Notes: generated from the sequence alone by a model not told the origin. A stretch of DNA of 64,000 nucleotides from Paraburkholderia aromaticivorans (GCF_002278075.1 NZ_CP022989.1:2480001-2544000), one strand, 5' to 3'; positions 28,100-42,510 are shown, counted from the first letter of the stretch. Program-made: numbers and translations.

Positions 28100-29026
28100 T
28101 CAGGTGTCCGCCCGGCGCGTTCCGATCCACGGCAGACGTTTGATGACGCCGGTGGCCAGCGCGGTGCCGACCAGAATGACGCCGCAGCCTTCCAGCATGC
28201 CGGGCGACACGCTTTCGCCGAGAGACAGCGCGCCCCACAGAATGCCGAAGATCGGAATCACGAACGTGACGGTAATGGCGCGCGCCGGTCCGGCCACCGC
28301 GATCAGATGGAAGAACAACATATACGCCACGCCGGTACACGCGACGCCGAGCGCGATCACCGCGCCCCATGCGTGCAGCGAGACCGGCGCCGCCGGCCAG
28401 TAGATCACGGCGAGCGGCAGCAGCACGATGGTGGCGCCGGTCATGGTGCCGGTAGCGACGGTCAGCGCGTCGACGCCGGTCAGATGCCGCTTGGTGTAGT
28501 TTGCCGCGACGCCGTACAGCAGCGTGGCGCCGAGCGCGGCGGCGGCCGCGAGTGCGGTGGTGAGCGGGGTGGCGGCCGTGCCGTTCGGCGCGGCGATCTG
28601 ATCCCACACAAGCATCAACACGCCGAGAAAGCCGATCGCCAGACCGAGCGTGCGCAGCGCGCTTAACCGGTCGCGTAGCCATAGGAAGCCGACCAGCGCG
28701 CCCCAGAGCGGCGTGCTCGCATTGATCACGGAGGTAACTCCCGCCGACAGCGTCAGCTCCGCATACGCGAACAGGCAGAAGGGCGCCGCCGAATTCAGGA
28801 TGCCGACCACCAGTAGCGGGAAGGCCCGCGTGCGCAGGATGGTCGCGGATTGGCGCAGCGGGCGGCGCGCGATCAGCACGACGGCGAGGAAGGCCGCGCC
28901 GATGCCCACGCGCAGCGCCATCAGAGGTGCGACGCCGAAGTCGGTGACGCCGACGCGGATAAACAGGAACGAGGCGCCCCACAGGGCGGCGAGGATCAGC
29001 AACTGAAACAGGTTTTTGGCGTTCAT
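28100..29026 (-). CDS. EamA/DMT-family transporter
   Basis: This is a ten-helix drug/metabolite transporter of 308 residues with two EamA repeats, the first opening LILAALWGASFLFIRVG and the second at about residue 155. The substrate is unknown; relatives export amino acids or metabolites. ATG 29026 is preferred over 29068 because the helix pattern starts at once. It is a single gene. Confidence 0.88.
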   Translation of the reverse strand: MNAKNLFQLLILAALWGASFLFIRVGVTDFGVAPLMALRVGIGAAFLAVVLIARRPLRQSATILRTRAFPLLVVGILNSAAPFCLFAYAELTLSAGVTSVINASTPLWGALVGFLWLRDRLSALRTLGLAIGFLGVLMLVWDQIAAPNGTAATPLTTALAAAAALGATLLYGVAANYTKRHLTGVDALTVATGTMTGATIVLLPLAVIYWPAAPVSLHAWGAVIALGVACTGVAYMLFFHLIAVAGPARAITVTFVIPIFGILWGALSLGESVSPGMLEGCGVILVGTALATGVIKRLPWIGTRRADT

Positions 29027-29338
29027 CGGAGTGGCGTCGCGCGCGGTTGAGTCGAGACGCCCGCGCATCGTAACAGCGCTATCGTGCGAAACGTTTCAGG
29101 CTGGAATGAAACGGCAAGATCCGGGAGATGAAAGGCGTCTGATAGTCGTGATCGTAAGCCCCGCGGCGGCCCGCGCAAAACGAGCAATTCTCACGCTGAT
29201 GTGAGAAAAATTGCGACAAGGATGTGCGGTGGAGCGCCGGTGTTCAGGCGGGAGAGGGCGCGCGGTCGAAGATCGTGAATTATTTTGCCGACGCCGCTCA
29301 CTCCGCCGCCGCCTCCATGCGCGCCCAATCCTCTCAAC

Positions 29339-30937
29339 TCAGTGCGGAATCATCCACTGCAGGAAATTCTGCTGCAGCCAGACCAGCACGCCGAGCAGCA
29401 CCGTCAACAGTATCGAATGCTTGAACGTTTTGGCGAACACCACGCCTTCCTTGCCTTTGAGCTCGGTGGTCGCCACGCCGGTCGAGATGTTTTGCGGCGA
29501 GATCATCTTGCCCATCACGCCGCCCGACGAATTCGTCGCCGCCATCAGGATCGGGTTGAGATTCAGCTGGTTGGCCGCCACCACCTGCAGGTTGCCGAAC
29601 AGCGCGTTGCCCGACGTGTCGCTGCCCGACAGGAACACCGCGACCCAGCCGAGGAACGCCGACACCAGCGGAAAGAACGGTCCGACCGAGGCAACGCCCA
29701 GCCCCAGCGTGTACGTGAGCCCCGAGTAGTTCATCAGATAGGCGAGCCCGACGATGGTCGCCACCGTCAGGATGGCGATGCGCGTCTGCACCCACGTGTC
29801 GACGATGGCCGCGCCGAACTCGCGCGCGCTCAGACCGACCACGAAGGTGGTGATGAGCGCGGCGACGAGAATCGCGGTGCCGGTGGCGAGCGGCTGAAAG
29901 TCCCACACCGCGCCGTACGGCGTGTTGTACAGGGTGATGAAAACGGCTTTGTCGAGGCCGGGCCACGGCACCTTGACGTCGCCGATCAGGAAGATCTTCG
30001 CTACCGTCCAGACGATCACCACGACCGACACGATGATCCACGGATACCAGCCCTGGCCGCCGCTGATCTTGCCGCGCACCTCGCCGACACGGTCGATGTT
30101 GACCGCGAATTCCGGATCCACCTCGGGCCGCCAGACGCGCAGAAAGGCAATGGTCAGAACGAGCGAGACCATCGACGACAACACGTCGGTCAGGCTGTAG
30201 TTCACGAAGTTCGAGGCGACGAACTGCGTCAGCGCGAAGCTCGCCCCCGATACCAGCAGCACCGGCCACACTTTCAGCATGTTGCGAAAGCCCGCGTAGA
30301 CGCTGATCACATAGAAGGGCAGCAGGAACGCGAAGAACGGCAACTGGCGGCCGACCATCTTGGCGAGCGAATCGGCCGGCAGGTGCGTGACCGCGCCGAG
30401 CACGGTGATCGGCACGCCGAGCGCGCCGAAGGCGACCGGCGCGGTATTGAAAATGAGCGTGAAGACGAGCGCCTCCAGCGTGGGAAAACCGAGCAGAATC
30501 AGCAACGAACTGGTGATGGCGACCGGCGTGCCGAAGCCGGAAATGCCTTCGAGCAGCGCGCCGAACGAAAAGCCGATCACCACCAGCACGACGCGCCGGT
30601 CGTTCGGCAGATTGTCGATCATCCACATCCGAAAGGCCGCGAAGCGGCCCGAGCGCTGCGAGATGTTGTAAAGCAGGATCGCCGCGAACACGATCCACAT
30701 GACCGGCCAGCAGGCGAATACCGCGCCGGCGAGCACCGAATCGACCGCGAGCCCGACCGGAAACTGCCAGACGAAGATCGCCACGACCAGGCCGACGACG
30801 AGGCCCGCGAGCGACGCCTGCCACGCCGGCCGGCGCGCCCAGCCAAGCAGAAGCAGCACGACGATGATCGGTAACGCTGCAACGAGGAACGAGGGCAATA
30901 GCGAATTGCCGACAGGGGTGAGTAGTTGATGAAACAT
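29339..30937 (-). CDS. lldP: L-lactate permease family transporter
   Basis: The protein is LctP-family, 532 residues with 12-14 membrane helices, for import of L-lactate, D-lactate or glycolate with protons. Recognisable stretches are LEGISGFGTPVAITSSLL, FPTLEALVFTLIFNTAPVAFGALG and SGSDTSGNALFGNLQ, all typical of the family. A strong AAGGAG precedes the ATG at 30937. No lactate dehydrogenase or LldR regulator is nearby, so the carried acid is not settled by context. Confidence 0.92.
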   Translation of the reverse strand: MFHQLLTPVGNSLLPSFLVAALPIIVVLLLLGWARRPAWQASLAGLVVGLVVAIFVWQFPVGLAVDSVLAGAVFACWPVMWIVFAAILLYNISQRSGRFAAFRMWMIDNLPNDRRVVLVVIGFSFGALLEGISGFGTPVAITSSLLILLGFPTLEALVFTLIFNTAPVAFGALGVPITVLGAVTHLPADSLAKMVGRQLPFFAFLLPFYVISVYAGFRNMLKVWPVLLVSGASFALTQFVASNFVNYSLTDVLSSMVSLVLTIAFLRVWRPEVDPEFAVNIDRVGEVRGKISGGQGWYPWIIVSVVVIVWTVAKIFLIGDVKVPWPGLDKAVFITLYNTPYGAVWDFQPLATGTAILVAALITTFVVGLSAREFGAAIVDTWVQTRIAILTVATIVGLAYLMNYSGLTYTLGLGVASVGPFFPLVSAFLGWVAVFLSGSDTSGNALFGNLQVVAANQLNLNPILMAATNSSGGVMGKMISPQNISTGVATTELKGKEGVVFAKTFKHSILLTVLLGVLVWLQQNFLQWMIPH

Positions 30938-31083
30938 CGCGTCTCCTTCTTTTGTTGTTCGCACCCGACGCGGCAGTCCGTTCTACGGGGCGCGTCGCTC
31001 TGGCAGGGCGGATGGGCGTCGTCGGCACGCGTGGGACGGGCCGGGTCGCTTTTTTTAAACAGGTACTACGTGCGGCTTTCCCA

Positions 31084-31111
31084 AGCATAGAGCCCCGCCG
31101 GGCCGCGTCAA
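31084..31111 (-). promoter_or_regulatory. candidate lldP promoter
   Basis: TTGACG (31111-31106) and TATGCT (31089-31084) are 16 bp apart on the minus strand, about 147 bp upstream of lldP. The rest of the 323-bp gap shows no gene. Confidence 0.4.
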
Positions 31112-31260
31112 GCAGAAACTACGGGCTAAGCGCACGAGGACTGCGAGCGCGCGTTGCCCATACGTGAGAAGACGCGCGGGACGCGATGCGGGCGCGCAAT
31201 GCCGGGTCTGCCATGCAGTCCATCGTGTGAAGTCCATGACGGCAATCGTGCCGGCAGGCC

Positions 31261-31749
31261 TTAATGCCCATGGCCGTGGCCGTGCCCTCCGCCGTGGCCA
31301 CCCCAGTAGCCGCCGAAACCGAAGCCGATCGAGACCGATGGTCCATACCAGCCCGGATAGCCGTAATAAGCCGGATAGACCGGCGGCGGATAGTAGACGG
31401 GATACGCGGGCGCCACGTAAACGGGAGGGGCGGCGACCGCGTAAGTGGGCGGTGAAGCCTGCTGATCCGCTGGCACCTGCGCCTGTTGCTGCTGGGGCGC
31501 TGCGTATGAGCCGTCCTGGTTCAAGGGCACGGCCTGTTGCGTGGCGGAAGCGGGTACGGTGCCGTAGTACGGGTAATAGCCGGCTGGATAGTACCCGTAT
31601 GGGTAATAGCAACCGGACAGCGTGAGCGCACACACCACCCCGCCGAGCACCAAGCCGGCGTGCGAAAGAGGGGGAATGGAACACCTGGAAGATCGCAGCG
31701 GCAGCCACTGGCCGATCGCGCGCACCTTAGGGATGAGGCGGGACTTCAT
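31261..31749 (-). CDS. Tyr/Pro/Gly-rich lipoprotein with His-Gly tail
   Basis: The 162-residue product has an N-terminal basic and hydrophobic segment ending in a lipobox-like TLSGC. Tyr-rich repeats (YYPYGYYPAGYYPYYG), a Gln-rich patch and a Pro/Tyr-rich part follow. The C-terminus is GHGGGHGHGHGH, a likely metal-binding tail. Similar low-complexity lipoproteins are widespread in Burkholderiales with no known role. The lipobox lies rather far in (about residue 47), so a shorter start is possible. Confidence 0.7.
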   Translation of the reverse strand: MKSRLIPKVRAIGQWLPLRSSRCSIPPLSHAGLVLGGVVCALTLSGCYYPYGYYPAGYYPYYGTVPASATQQAVPLNQDGSYAAPQQQQAQVPADQQASPPTYAVAAPPVYVAPAYPVYYPPPVYPAYYGYPGWYGPSVSIGFGFGGYWGGHGGGHGHGHGH

Positions 31750-32016
31750 GACGCGCTCCTGAATGAATCGAACGCCGCCAATGGGGCGTCACAGCACCAG
31801 CTTACGCTGCTGCGACGCCAGCAGGATTGCAAAACGGTAACGGCTTATTTCACCTCATTGCGCACCTCATCGCGACGCCAGGCGCGAGGCGCATGAAGTG
31901 TCGCGCGCCGCTTCAGGTACGGCGCATCCGGCGGTTCGAGGGTCGAGCATCGCGCGACCCTCGTCTACGTCATGTCCGGCATCGCGTGAAGTTGCCGTCC
32001 GACTGACATCCCCCGA

Positions 32017-32229
32017 TTACTTGCCCACCTGATTGCCGATAATGCCGCCGGCCGCCGCGCCGCCGATCGTCGACAGTGCATTGCCGCCGATCGCCGCGCC
32101 CGCCGCGCCGCCGAGACCCGCGCCGATGGCCGTGTCGCGACCTTGCCGGCTCATGCCTTCGCACGCGGAAAGGCTTACCACGACTGCCACGATGGCCGCG
32201 AGCGTGCCGATTTGACGAATCGTTTTCAT
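32017..32229 (-). CDS. glycine-zipper small lipoprotein, OsmB-like
   Basis: The 70-residue product has a signal peptide and lipobox (SLSAC, C23). A glycine-zipper segment follows (AIGAGLGGAAGAAIGGNAL and GGAAAGGIIGNQVG), which forms a two-helix hairpin in the membrane as in OsmB/SlyB-type proteins. OsmB is osmotically induced in E. coli; induction here is not visible from sequence. Confidence 0.8.
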   Translation of the reverse strand: MKTIRQIGTLAAIVAVVVSLSACEGMSRQGRDTAIGAGLGGAAGAAIGGNALSTIGGAAAGGIIGNQVGK

Positions 32230-32392
32230 GATGCTGACTCCAGTAGTGTTGTAGTAGGAACTAGTCACTTTTCTTGCATTTGATGTTATCGCCGCAGCCC
32301 GTATCCGGATGTATGCGCTTGTCAGCGAACTGACGGTTTCGTAATCAAATGTTTCCCTCGCTTCAGCATGCGGCGTGCCTGGCTTACACAAA

Positions 32393-32418
32393 CGCAAAAG
32401 CCCGCCAGTGGCGGGCTT
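32393..32418 (-). terminator. thiC terminator
   Basis: On the minus strand AAGCCCGCC, a 3-nt loop, and GGCGGGCTT are followed by TT and GCG. It lies about 78 bp after the thiC stop. Confidence 0.7.
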
Positions 32419-32495
32419 CATGCTGCAATGCAGTGGTCTGGCGGATCGGGTGGCGGATCGAAGCGCACGTGAAAACGTTCGATCCGCCTCCAATC

Positions 32496-34745
<2,250 letters not shown>

Positions 34746-34789
34746 TCAAGAAGCCGCGCGGCACGTTTTGCTACGCCTTTGCGCTGTGC

Positions 34790-35200
34790 TTACAGCGTGA
34801 AATTGTCGGCGGCTTCGGGTTGAAACAGGATCTTTTCCAGCTTCAGCACTTTTTCCGTGCCGCTCGGCGGCGTGAAGCGGATGCGCTCGCCGCGTTTGGC
34901 GCCAAGCAACGCGAGGCCGGCGGGCGAGAACACGTTCAGGCGGCCGTGCGCGAAGTCCGCATTCGGCGGATAGACCACGGTCCAGGTCATGTGCTCGCCG
35001 CTGGTTTCGTCGACCAGCGTGGCTTGCGAATTCATCGTGACGACATTGGCCGGAATCTCGTGCGAGTCGACGATCACGGCGCGTTCCAGCACGTCGTCGA
35101 GCATGTCCTGGAAACGCGCTTCGGCGCCGGGCGCGGCTGCGTGCTTCTCCAGACGGGCGACGTCGAGCTCGGTCAGGTAACAGGTTTTCGTCTTTTTCAC
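34790..35200 (-). CDS. rnk: regulator of nucleoside diphosphate kinase Rnk
   Basis: Rnk is a GreA/GreB-fold protein that lacks the long coiled-coil activity of the Gre factors and affects nucleoside diphosphate kinase levels and RNA polymerase. The protein is 136 residues, the E. coli length. The C-terminal FKBP-like part is visible as VYPPNADFAHGRLNVFSPAGLALLGAKRG. The start is GTG at 35200 with GGAG eight bases before. In-frame ATGs far upstream lack a ribosome site. Confidence 0.87.
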   Translation of the reverse strand: MKKTKTCYLTELDVARLEKHAAAPGAEARFQDMLDDVLERAVIVDSHEIPANVVTMNSQATLVDETSGEHMTWTVVYPPNADFAHGRLNVFSPAGLALLGAKRGERIRFTPPSGTEKVLKLEKILFQPEAADNFTL

Positions 35201-36148
35201 GATGGGTACTCCAATTCGATCTGCATGTAGGGAAACAGCGTGCGGATGAGATCGGCCCGGAGCCCGACAACGCGGCTCAGGCAATGGAGCGAGCAGCGTT
35301 AGATCGGGCGCCGGGCGGCGTGGAGCGGGAGCGTTCGGGACGGCTCGCCGGCGCGATGCGGCATGAACTGCACGCGCGCGCGACCGGTTGCGCGGCGGGG
35401 GCGCAAGCGGCAGAAGGCACGGGAAGTCGGAAAACGCATCGAGGTAGCCGGTGGGTAGCGAGAGAGGGTGAGGCGGGCGGCGCAGTATCGGGGCGCGGGT
35501 GCGCTGCATGGGCCCAATAGAAAGCTGAATGTTAGCACGCGCCCGCTGTCTCCCGACTTTAGCACAGGGCGGGGTGTCGCTCGACTCGGCGCCCGGGATG
35601 ACCCGCTCGAAACGTGGCGCCCGCCGCCGGCAGACCGCTTGCGCCGTGGTCGAGCCTGCTGGCCGCGTGCCGGAACGTTATGGATACCGAATCATGAGCG
35701 GTTCCGTCGGCAATCAGCCCAACCGGCCGGCCAGAGACGCGAGCGGGAAACGATCCGGCGCCATTCGGGCCGGCTCGCACCGAAGCGGGATCGCCCGGCG
35801 CATAGGTTCGACGCATTCCGCGGGCACCGAGGCGGCGCGGATCCGGCCAGACGCCCCCGGGTTTTTTGTTGCAAGTACGCCGAAAAGTTACGATTCTTTC
35901 AAGCGACGCGGTGGGCGCTTACTGCATAATGCGATGCGCGCCCACCATTTGGCGCGTGTTCGCCGTGGCTCGATTGCCTTCGACCGCTGCGGCGTTGTGG
36001 CTCACTGGCCATCTATCGTCCTTCCGTTCCACCATCATGTCCGCCAGCCTCGCCCTTCAGACCGTATCGCCGATGCGGTGTCCGCCATCCCGTTTCAGGG
36101 TCTTCAGCGGGGGCGCCGCGCCTCGAGCGGCATGGGCGGGTTGAACGC
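35201..36148. other. 948-bp stretch without a recognised gene
   Basis: Several overlapping frames are open here but none has a ribosome site, domain or convincing composition. An inverted repeat GGTGGGCGC / GCGCCCACC (35910-35918, 35938-35946) encloses CATAAT, which could be the -10 of the following EamA gene. I see no RNA gene or mobile element. Confidence 0.5.
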
Positions 36149-37078
36149 ATGTCGCTGCAACTCCCAAGCCGTTTTCCGCGTGGTCTTCCGCTCCGTTTGC
36201 CGCAATCCCGCAACGGCCAGCTCGCGCTCGCGCTCGCCGTCGTCTATCTCGTGTGGGGTTCGACCTATCTCGCCGTGCACGTCGCGCTGGGTTCGTTTCC
36301 GCCGCTGCTGCTCTCGGGGCTGCGCAATCTGTTCGCCGGCGTAGGGCTCTTCATTTTCGCGGCGCGCCGCAATCCGGTCTGGCCGGGCGCCGCCGAAATC
36401 CGCAATGCGGGGCTCGTCGGCACGATGCTGGTCGGTTTGTCGAGCGGCATGCTCGCCTATGGAATGCGCACCGTCGGCACCGGCACCGCGGCGGTGATGG
36501 TCGCCACCGTGCCGCTGTTCGCGACGGTGATCGCGGCGGTGGCGGGGCGCAAGATCGGCCGCGGCGAGTGGTTCGCGGTCGGCCTCGGTCTGGTCGGCAT
36601 TGCGATTCTCAGTCACGGCGACAGCACGCCGGGCTCGGCCGGCGGCAGCCTGGCGATTCTGTGCGGCGCGCTTTTCTGGGCGGGCGGCGCGCATCTGGCC
36701 GGGCGGCTGAAGCTGCCCTCGGACCTGTTTCTCTCGACGTCGTTGCAAATCGGTCTGGGCGGCGCGATGTCGACCCTCGTCGCGTGGGCCTCGGGCGAGC
36801 GGATGCTCGAGGTGCATGTGCTGCCGGTGCTGGCGTTCATCTACCTGATGCTGATCGGCACGATGGCCGCTTACGTCGCGTACGGCTTTCTGATCCGGCA
36901 CACCAGTCCGATCATTGCCAGCAGTTGCATGTACGTGAACCCGGTGGTGGCCGTGGTGCTCGGTGCGCTGCTGCTCGGCGAGCCGGTGACCCGCTCCACG
37001 GTGATCGCAACCATCGTCATTCTGGCGAGCGTGGGGCTGTCGTTCTGGTTCGACTACCGGAACAAGCGGCTCGCCTGA
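36149..37078 (+). CDS. EamA/DMT-family transporter, YedA-like
   Basis: This is a ten-helix transporter of 309 residues with two EamA repeats, the first beginning ALAVVYLVWGSTYLAVHVAL and the second ending VNPVVAVVLGALLLGEPVT. The resemblance is to E. coli YedA-type exporters; the substrate is unknown. It is separate from the EamA gene at 28100 and not close to it in sequence by eye. It faces convergently toward fadH. Confidence 0.9.
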   Translation: MSLQLPSRFPRGLPLRLPQSRNGQLALALAVVYLVWGSTYLAVHVALGSFPPLLLSGLRNLFAGVGLFIFAARRNPVWPGAAEIRNAGLVGTMLVGLSSGMLAYGMRTVGTGTAAVMVATVPLFATVIAAVAGRKIGRGEWFAVGLGLVGIAILSHGDSTPGSAGGSLAILCGALFWAGGAHLAGRLKLPSDLFLSTSLQIGLGGAMSTLVAWASGERMLEVHVLPVLAFIYLMLIGTMAAYVAYGFLIRHTSPIIASSCMYVNPVVAVVLGALLLGEPVTRSTVIATIVILASVGLSFWFDYRNKRLA

Positions 37079-37138
37079 GTCCGGCCTCGCTGTGCGCCTC
37101 GAATCTGCTTGCAGCCGAGCGCCGGCGGGCCGCTACGC

Positions 37139-39546
<2,408 letters not shown>

Positions 39547-40341
39547 ATGAAACTGATCCGAACCATGGTGGCAATGGCTGCAGTTGCAACCATTCTGAGC
39601 GCGTGTGGCGGCGGTTCCGACGACGTGGGCAAGGAACTCGGGCTGACCAATCCGGAGATCCACTTCATTCATGCCATTCCCAGTGGCCCGGCAGTCGACT
39701 TTCTCGTGAACGGCAGCGCGCCCTCGGGTCAGACGAACATCAACTATAAAGGCGTGACGAACTTCACCAATATCAACACCGGCGCCACGACCGTCGCTTA
39801 TTCGGCGACCGGCTCGACGACGGCGCTCGCGAGCGGCAACTTTCCGGACGTCGCGAAGGGCCACGAATACACCGTGCTTGCTTTGCCGGGCCTCGCCGCA
39901 CCGGACATCGGCCTGATCGACGATCCGTTCGACAAGGGTCTGCTCTCGAATAGCGCGCGCGTGCGCGGCTTCAATGCGTCGGCGAACGCGACCAATCTCG
40001 ACCTGTATCTGGTCCAGTCCACCGCCACCGACATTACCAATGTCGGGCCGACCATGGCCGGCGTGGCATTCAAGAACGCGGTGCCGGCGAGCGGCCAGGA
40101 TTCGATCTACGTGTCCGGCGGCACGTACGTGCTGATCGCGACCGCGGCCGGCAGCAAGACGCCGATCTTCCAGTCGCCGGCGTTCACGTTGTCGAACAAC
40201 GCCGACTGGCTGGTGACGTCGGTGCCGATCGCGGGTGCGCTGAGCCAGCTCGTGCCGGGCCAGATTCATCTGCTGGTTGCACAGAACGGCAATACGCAGA
40301 CGCCGAGCGTCGAATTGACGAACACGCTCACGGGCCAATAA
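39547..40341 (+). CDS. DUF4397 lipoprotein
   Basis: The 264-residue product has a signal peptide and lipobox (LSAC followed by GGGSDD). Two related beta-sandwich-like repeats fit DUF4397: HFIHAIPSGPAVDFLVNG near the start and RVRGFNASANATNLDLYLVQ midway. It is probably a surface or periplasmic lipoprotein of unknown function. The ATG at 39547 has AGGTGA seven bases before; GTG at 39538 is less likely. A terminator follows. Confidence 0.85.
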   Translation: MKLIRTMVAMAAVATILSACGGGSDDVGKELGLTNPEIHFIHAIPSGPAVDFLVNGSAPSGQTNINYKGVTNFTNINTGATTVAYSATGSTTALASGNFPDVAKGHEYTVLALPGLAAPDIGLIDDPFDKGLLSNSARVRGFNASANATNLDLYLVQSTATDITNVGPTMAGVAFKNAVPASGQDSIYVSGGTYVLIATAAGSKTPIFQSPAFTLSNNADWLVTSVPIAGALSQLVPGQIHLLVAQNGNTQTPSVELTNTLTGQ

Positions 40342-40430
40342 GCGTGAGCTAAAGTGCGCTGACATAAGCGCCCGCAAGCGGCGCTTGCACCAGGCACATG
40401 CATTCAGCGACACGTCCTGGGGAGGACGGA

Positions 40431-40466
40431 GCGGCGATCCACGCGAGTGGATCGCCGTTTTGTTTG
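40431..40466 (+). terminator. terminator after the DUF4397 gene
   Basis: GGCGATCCAC and GTGGATCGCC form a perfect 10-bp stem with loop GCGA, followed by GTTTTGTTTG. It lies about 90 bp past the stop. Confidence 0.85.
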
Positions 40467-40574
40467 CGGCTTCGATGCGTGGTGGTAGCGACCGCCGTGA
40501 CGGATGCATTGGTACAGCTGATCCCTGCGTGCAGGAAGGGCGCCGCACGCCGTCCTCGACCCTCCAACCTTCAC

Positions 40575-40612
40575 CCAAAAAGAAGCCCGCCGAGGTTTCC
40601 CGCGGCGGGCTT
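40575..40612 (-). terminator. entericidin gene terminator
   Basis: On the minus strand AAGCCCGCCG and CGGCGGGCTT form a 10-bp stem followed by CTTTTTGG. It lies about 60 bp past the entericidin stop. Confidence 0.8.
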
Positions 40613-40670
40613 TCATGAACCCCCATGCCCGGCGCTACGGAGCGCGAGGCGTCGGCTTCTTGCGAGCTGC

Positions 40671-40805
40671 TTACTTGGCCTGTTCGGCCGAGTTCGTGAT
40701 GGCATTGCCACCCTTCGAAATATCCTGCCCAGCCCCCGCCATCGTGTTGCAACCGGCGAGCGCAGCTGTCCCTGCAATGAGAAGCAAAGCGATCAGTCGA
40801 TTCAT
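40671..40805 (-). CDS. entericidin A/B family lipoprotein
   Basis: The 44-residue product has a signal peptide with lipobox (AALAGC) and the short mature form NTMAGAGQDISKGGNAITNSA, the classic entericidin pattern. Entericidins are small envelope lipoproteins of an antidote/bacteriolytic pair in enterics; in Burkholderiales they are mostly general stress proteins. AAGGAG precedes the ATG at 40805. Only one member is present here. Confidence 0.88.
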   Translation of the reverse strand: MNRLIALLLIAGTAALAGCNTMAGAGQDISKGGNAITNSAEQAK

Positions 40806-40968
40806 GAGAGTTCTCCTTGTCGAGAATGCATCGGTTGACGTGCCCGTGTTCCACGGCACGCGCTAGCTGAGCTAGCTGTCGTCCGACCGGGGCTTACGCC
40901 AGTCGATCCGGTCTGATTGCATGGTAAAAAAAGGGCGGGGGCGGCGCTGTCGGCTGGGCTGCGATTTT

Positions 40969-41012
40969 CTTGTAGGTGTGCTCCGGTGTTTGCGTCGGCG
41001 CACTCCTACAAG
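40969..41012. repeat. long imperfect inverted repeat after the kinase gene
   Basis: CTTGTAGG-T-GTGC pairs with GCAC-T-CCTACAAG (12 pairs, one internal mismatch) around an 18-nt loop. It lies 29 bp beyond the histidine kinase stop. No T-run follows directly on the minus strand, so it may be a processing or stabilising hairpin rather than a standard terminator. Confidence 0.6.
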
Positions 41013-41040
41013 GCTGAACGCGGCGGTTCTTCCGTCTTGG

Positions 41041-42510
41041 CTAGACGGGCGTTCGCGAGGGCGTGGCCGGCGGCAGATCGACCGAAGGCGTTGCCGTGCT
41101 GACGCTCGGCATCTCCACGTGGATGTCGGTGCCGTTGGGCACGCCGCGCCGGATATCGAAGCGGCCGCCATGCGCCGCGACGCGCTGGCGCATGCCCAAC
41201 AGGCCATGAGTGTGGGTGCGCTTCAGATCGGCCGGCATGATGCCGACGCCGTTATCGGCGATATGCAGCGCCACCTGGCCGTCGCCCACCTGCAAGGCGA
41301 TCGACACCTTCGAGGCGCGAGCGTATTTGGCGGCGTTGGTGAGCGACTCCTGCGCGACGCGGAACAGCGCGATCTCGGTTTGCTCGTCGAGCTTGATGTC
41401 GTCGGCGGGCAGGTGCAGCTCGAGCGTCCAGTTGTTGCGCTGCGCGGCTTCGTCGGCGAGGGTGCGCAAGGCGGTGACGAGCCCGAAGTTCGCGAGCACC
41501 GTGGGCCGCATGTCTTCGATGATGCGGCGCTTGAGCGCAATGCCCTGGTCGAGATTCGCGAGCGCCCGCTTGAGTTTCTCGGAGATGTCGGGCGCGCTGT
41601 CCTTCAGCTTGCGGTTGGCCCATGCCACGTCCATCTTGCTCGCGGTCAGAATCGCGCCGAGTTCGTCGTGCAGCTCGCGCGCGAGCTGGGTCTTTTCGTT
41701 TTCGCTGACCGCCTGCAGGTGCCAGCCGAGCGCTTCGAGCTGACGGGTGCGTTCGTTGACGAGCTGGTCCAGTCCTTCCTGTTGTGTGATCAATTGACGC
41801 TGCACGCGCGCCTGACGATCGATCTGAATGCCGAGATTGCGAAACAGCAGGATGAACAGCACGATGTTCAGCGCCGACAGACCCGCCGCACATAACGTGG
41901 AGATGCGCTGATCGCCGCGGCTCGCGGCGAGCGCGTGCTGCGCGCGGCGCTCCTCGTTGTCGCGCAGCAGCGTGAGGGTGCTGTCCACCAGCGACGCGTC
42001 GGCCGGACTGGCTTCGCTTGCGCTGCCGCAGGTGGCCAGATCGAGCGGATGGGGCGCCGCGTGCTGCAGCGCGGATGCGCCCGCGCCGATACGCGCCTCG
42101 ATCAGCGCGAGAATCTGCGTGAAGCTGGCGAGTTCCGCGCTGTCCGCTTTGCCGCCGCGGTAGAAGCGGTTCAACTGCTGCTCGCTCTGACGGATGCGTA
42201 CCGCGGTTGCGCAGAAATCGCGCGCGGCGGCGTCCTGCTTCGTCAGAAGAAAATCGCTTTGCTGCGCGCTCAGACGCGATAGCTGGCTGGCGAGGATGCT
42301 CAGCTGCACGGTGACCTCGCGCGCTTCGAGGGCGGTTTCGTATTCGGCGGCAATGCGCTGGCGCGCGGTCTCGAGAATCACGAGGCCGCCCACGGTAATC
42401 ACGATCGCCACCGTCATGGCAATCGCCCAGCTGCGATTGCGCATCCACTCGCTCAGCCGGCTGGCGGCCCCAAGGGTGGGCGCGTTCGGCACGTTCTGCA
42501 CATCCGGCAT
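41041..42510 (-). CDS. NarL-type sensor histidine kinase
   Basis: This 489-residue inner-membrane kinase has helices at about 28-46 and 207-224 bounding a mostly helical periplasmic sensor. A coiled region then leads to a HisKA_3 dimerisation domain with H281 in LARELHDELGAI. The HATPase domain shows NAAKYA, DNGVGI and HGLLGMRQR. This kinase class works with LuxR/NarL-type regulators, and one lies 1.5 kb away (44028). They are on opposite strands with the stress genes between them, so they are a likely pair. The sensed signal is unknown. Confidence 0.9.
   Translation of the reverse strand: MPDVQNVPNAPTLGAASRLSEWMRNRSWAIAMTVAIVITVGGLVILETARQRIAAEYETALEAREVTVQLSILASQLSRLSAQQSDFLLTKQDAAARDFCATAVRIRQSEQQLNRFYRGGKADSAELASFTQILALIEARIGAGASALQHAAPHPLDLATCGSASEASPADASLVDSTLTLLRDNEERRAQHALAASRGDQRISTLCAAGLSALNIVLFILLFRNLGIQIDRQARVQRQLITQQEGLDQLVNERTRQLEALGWHLQAVSENEKTQLARELHDELGAILTASKMDVAWANRKLKDSAPDISEKLKRALANLDQGIALKRRIIEDMRPTVLANFGLVTALRTLADEAAQRNNWTLELHLPADDIKLDEQTEIALFRVAQESLTNAAKYARASKVSIALQVGDGQVALHIADNGVGIMPADLKRTHTHGLLGMRQRVAAHGGRFDIRRGVPNGTDIHVEMPSVSTATPSVDLPPATPSRTPV

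Noticed and set aside
29285..30874. A 529-codon open frame on the plus strand
   Set aside because: It is antisense to lldP, whose membrane helices and motifs are unmistakable; the antisense product is a run of Arg, His, Asp and Gln.
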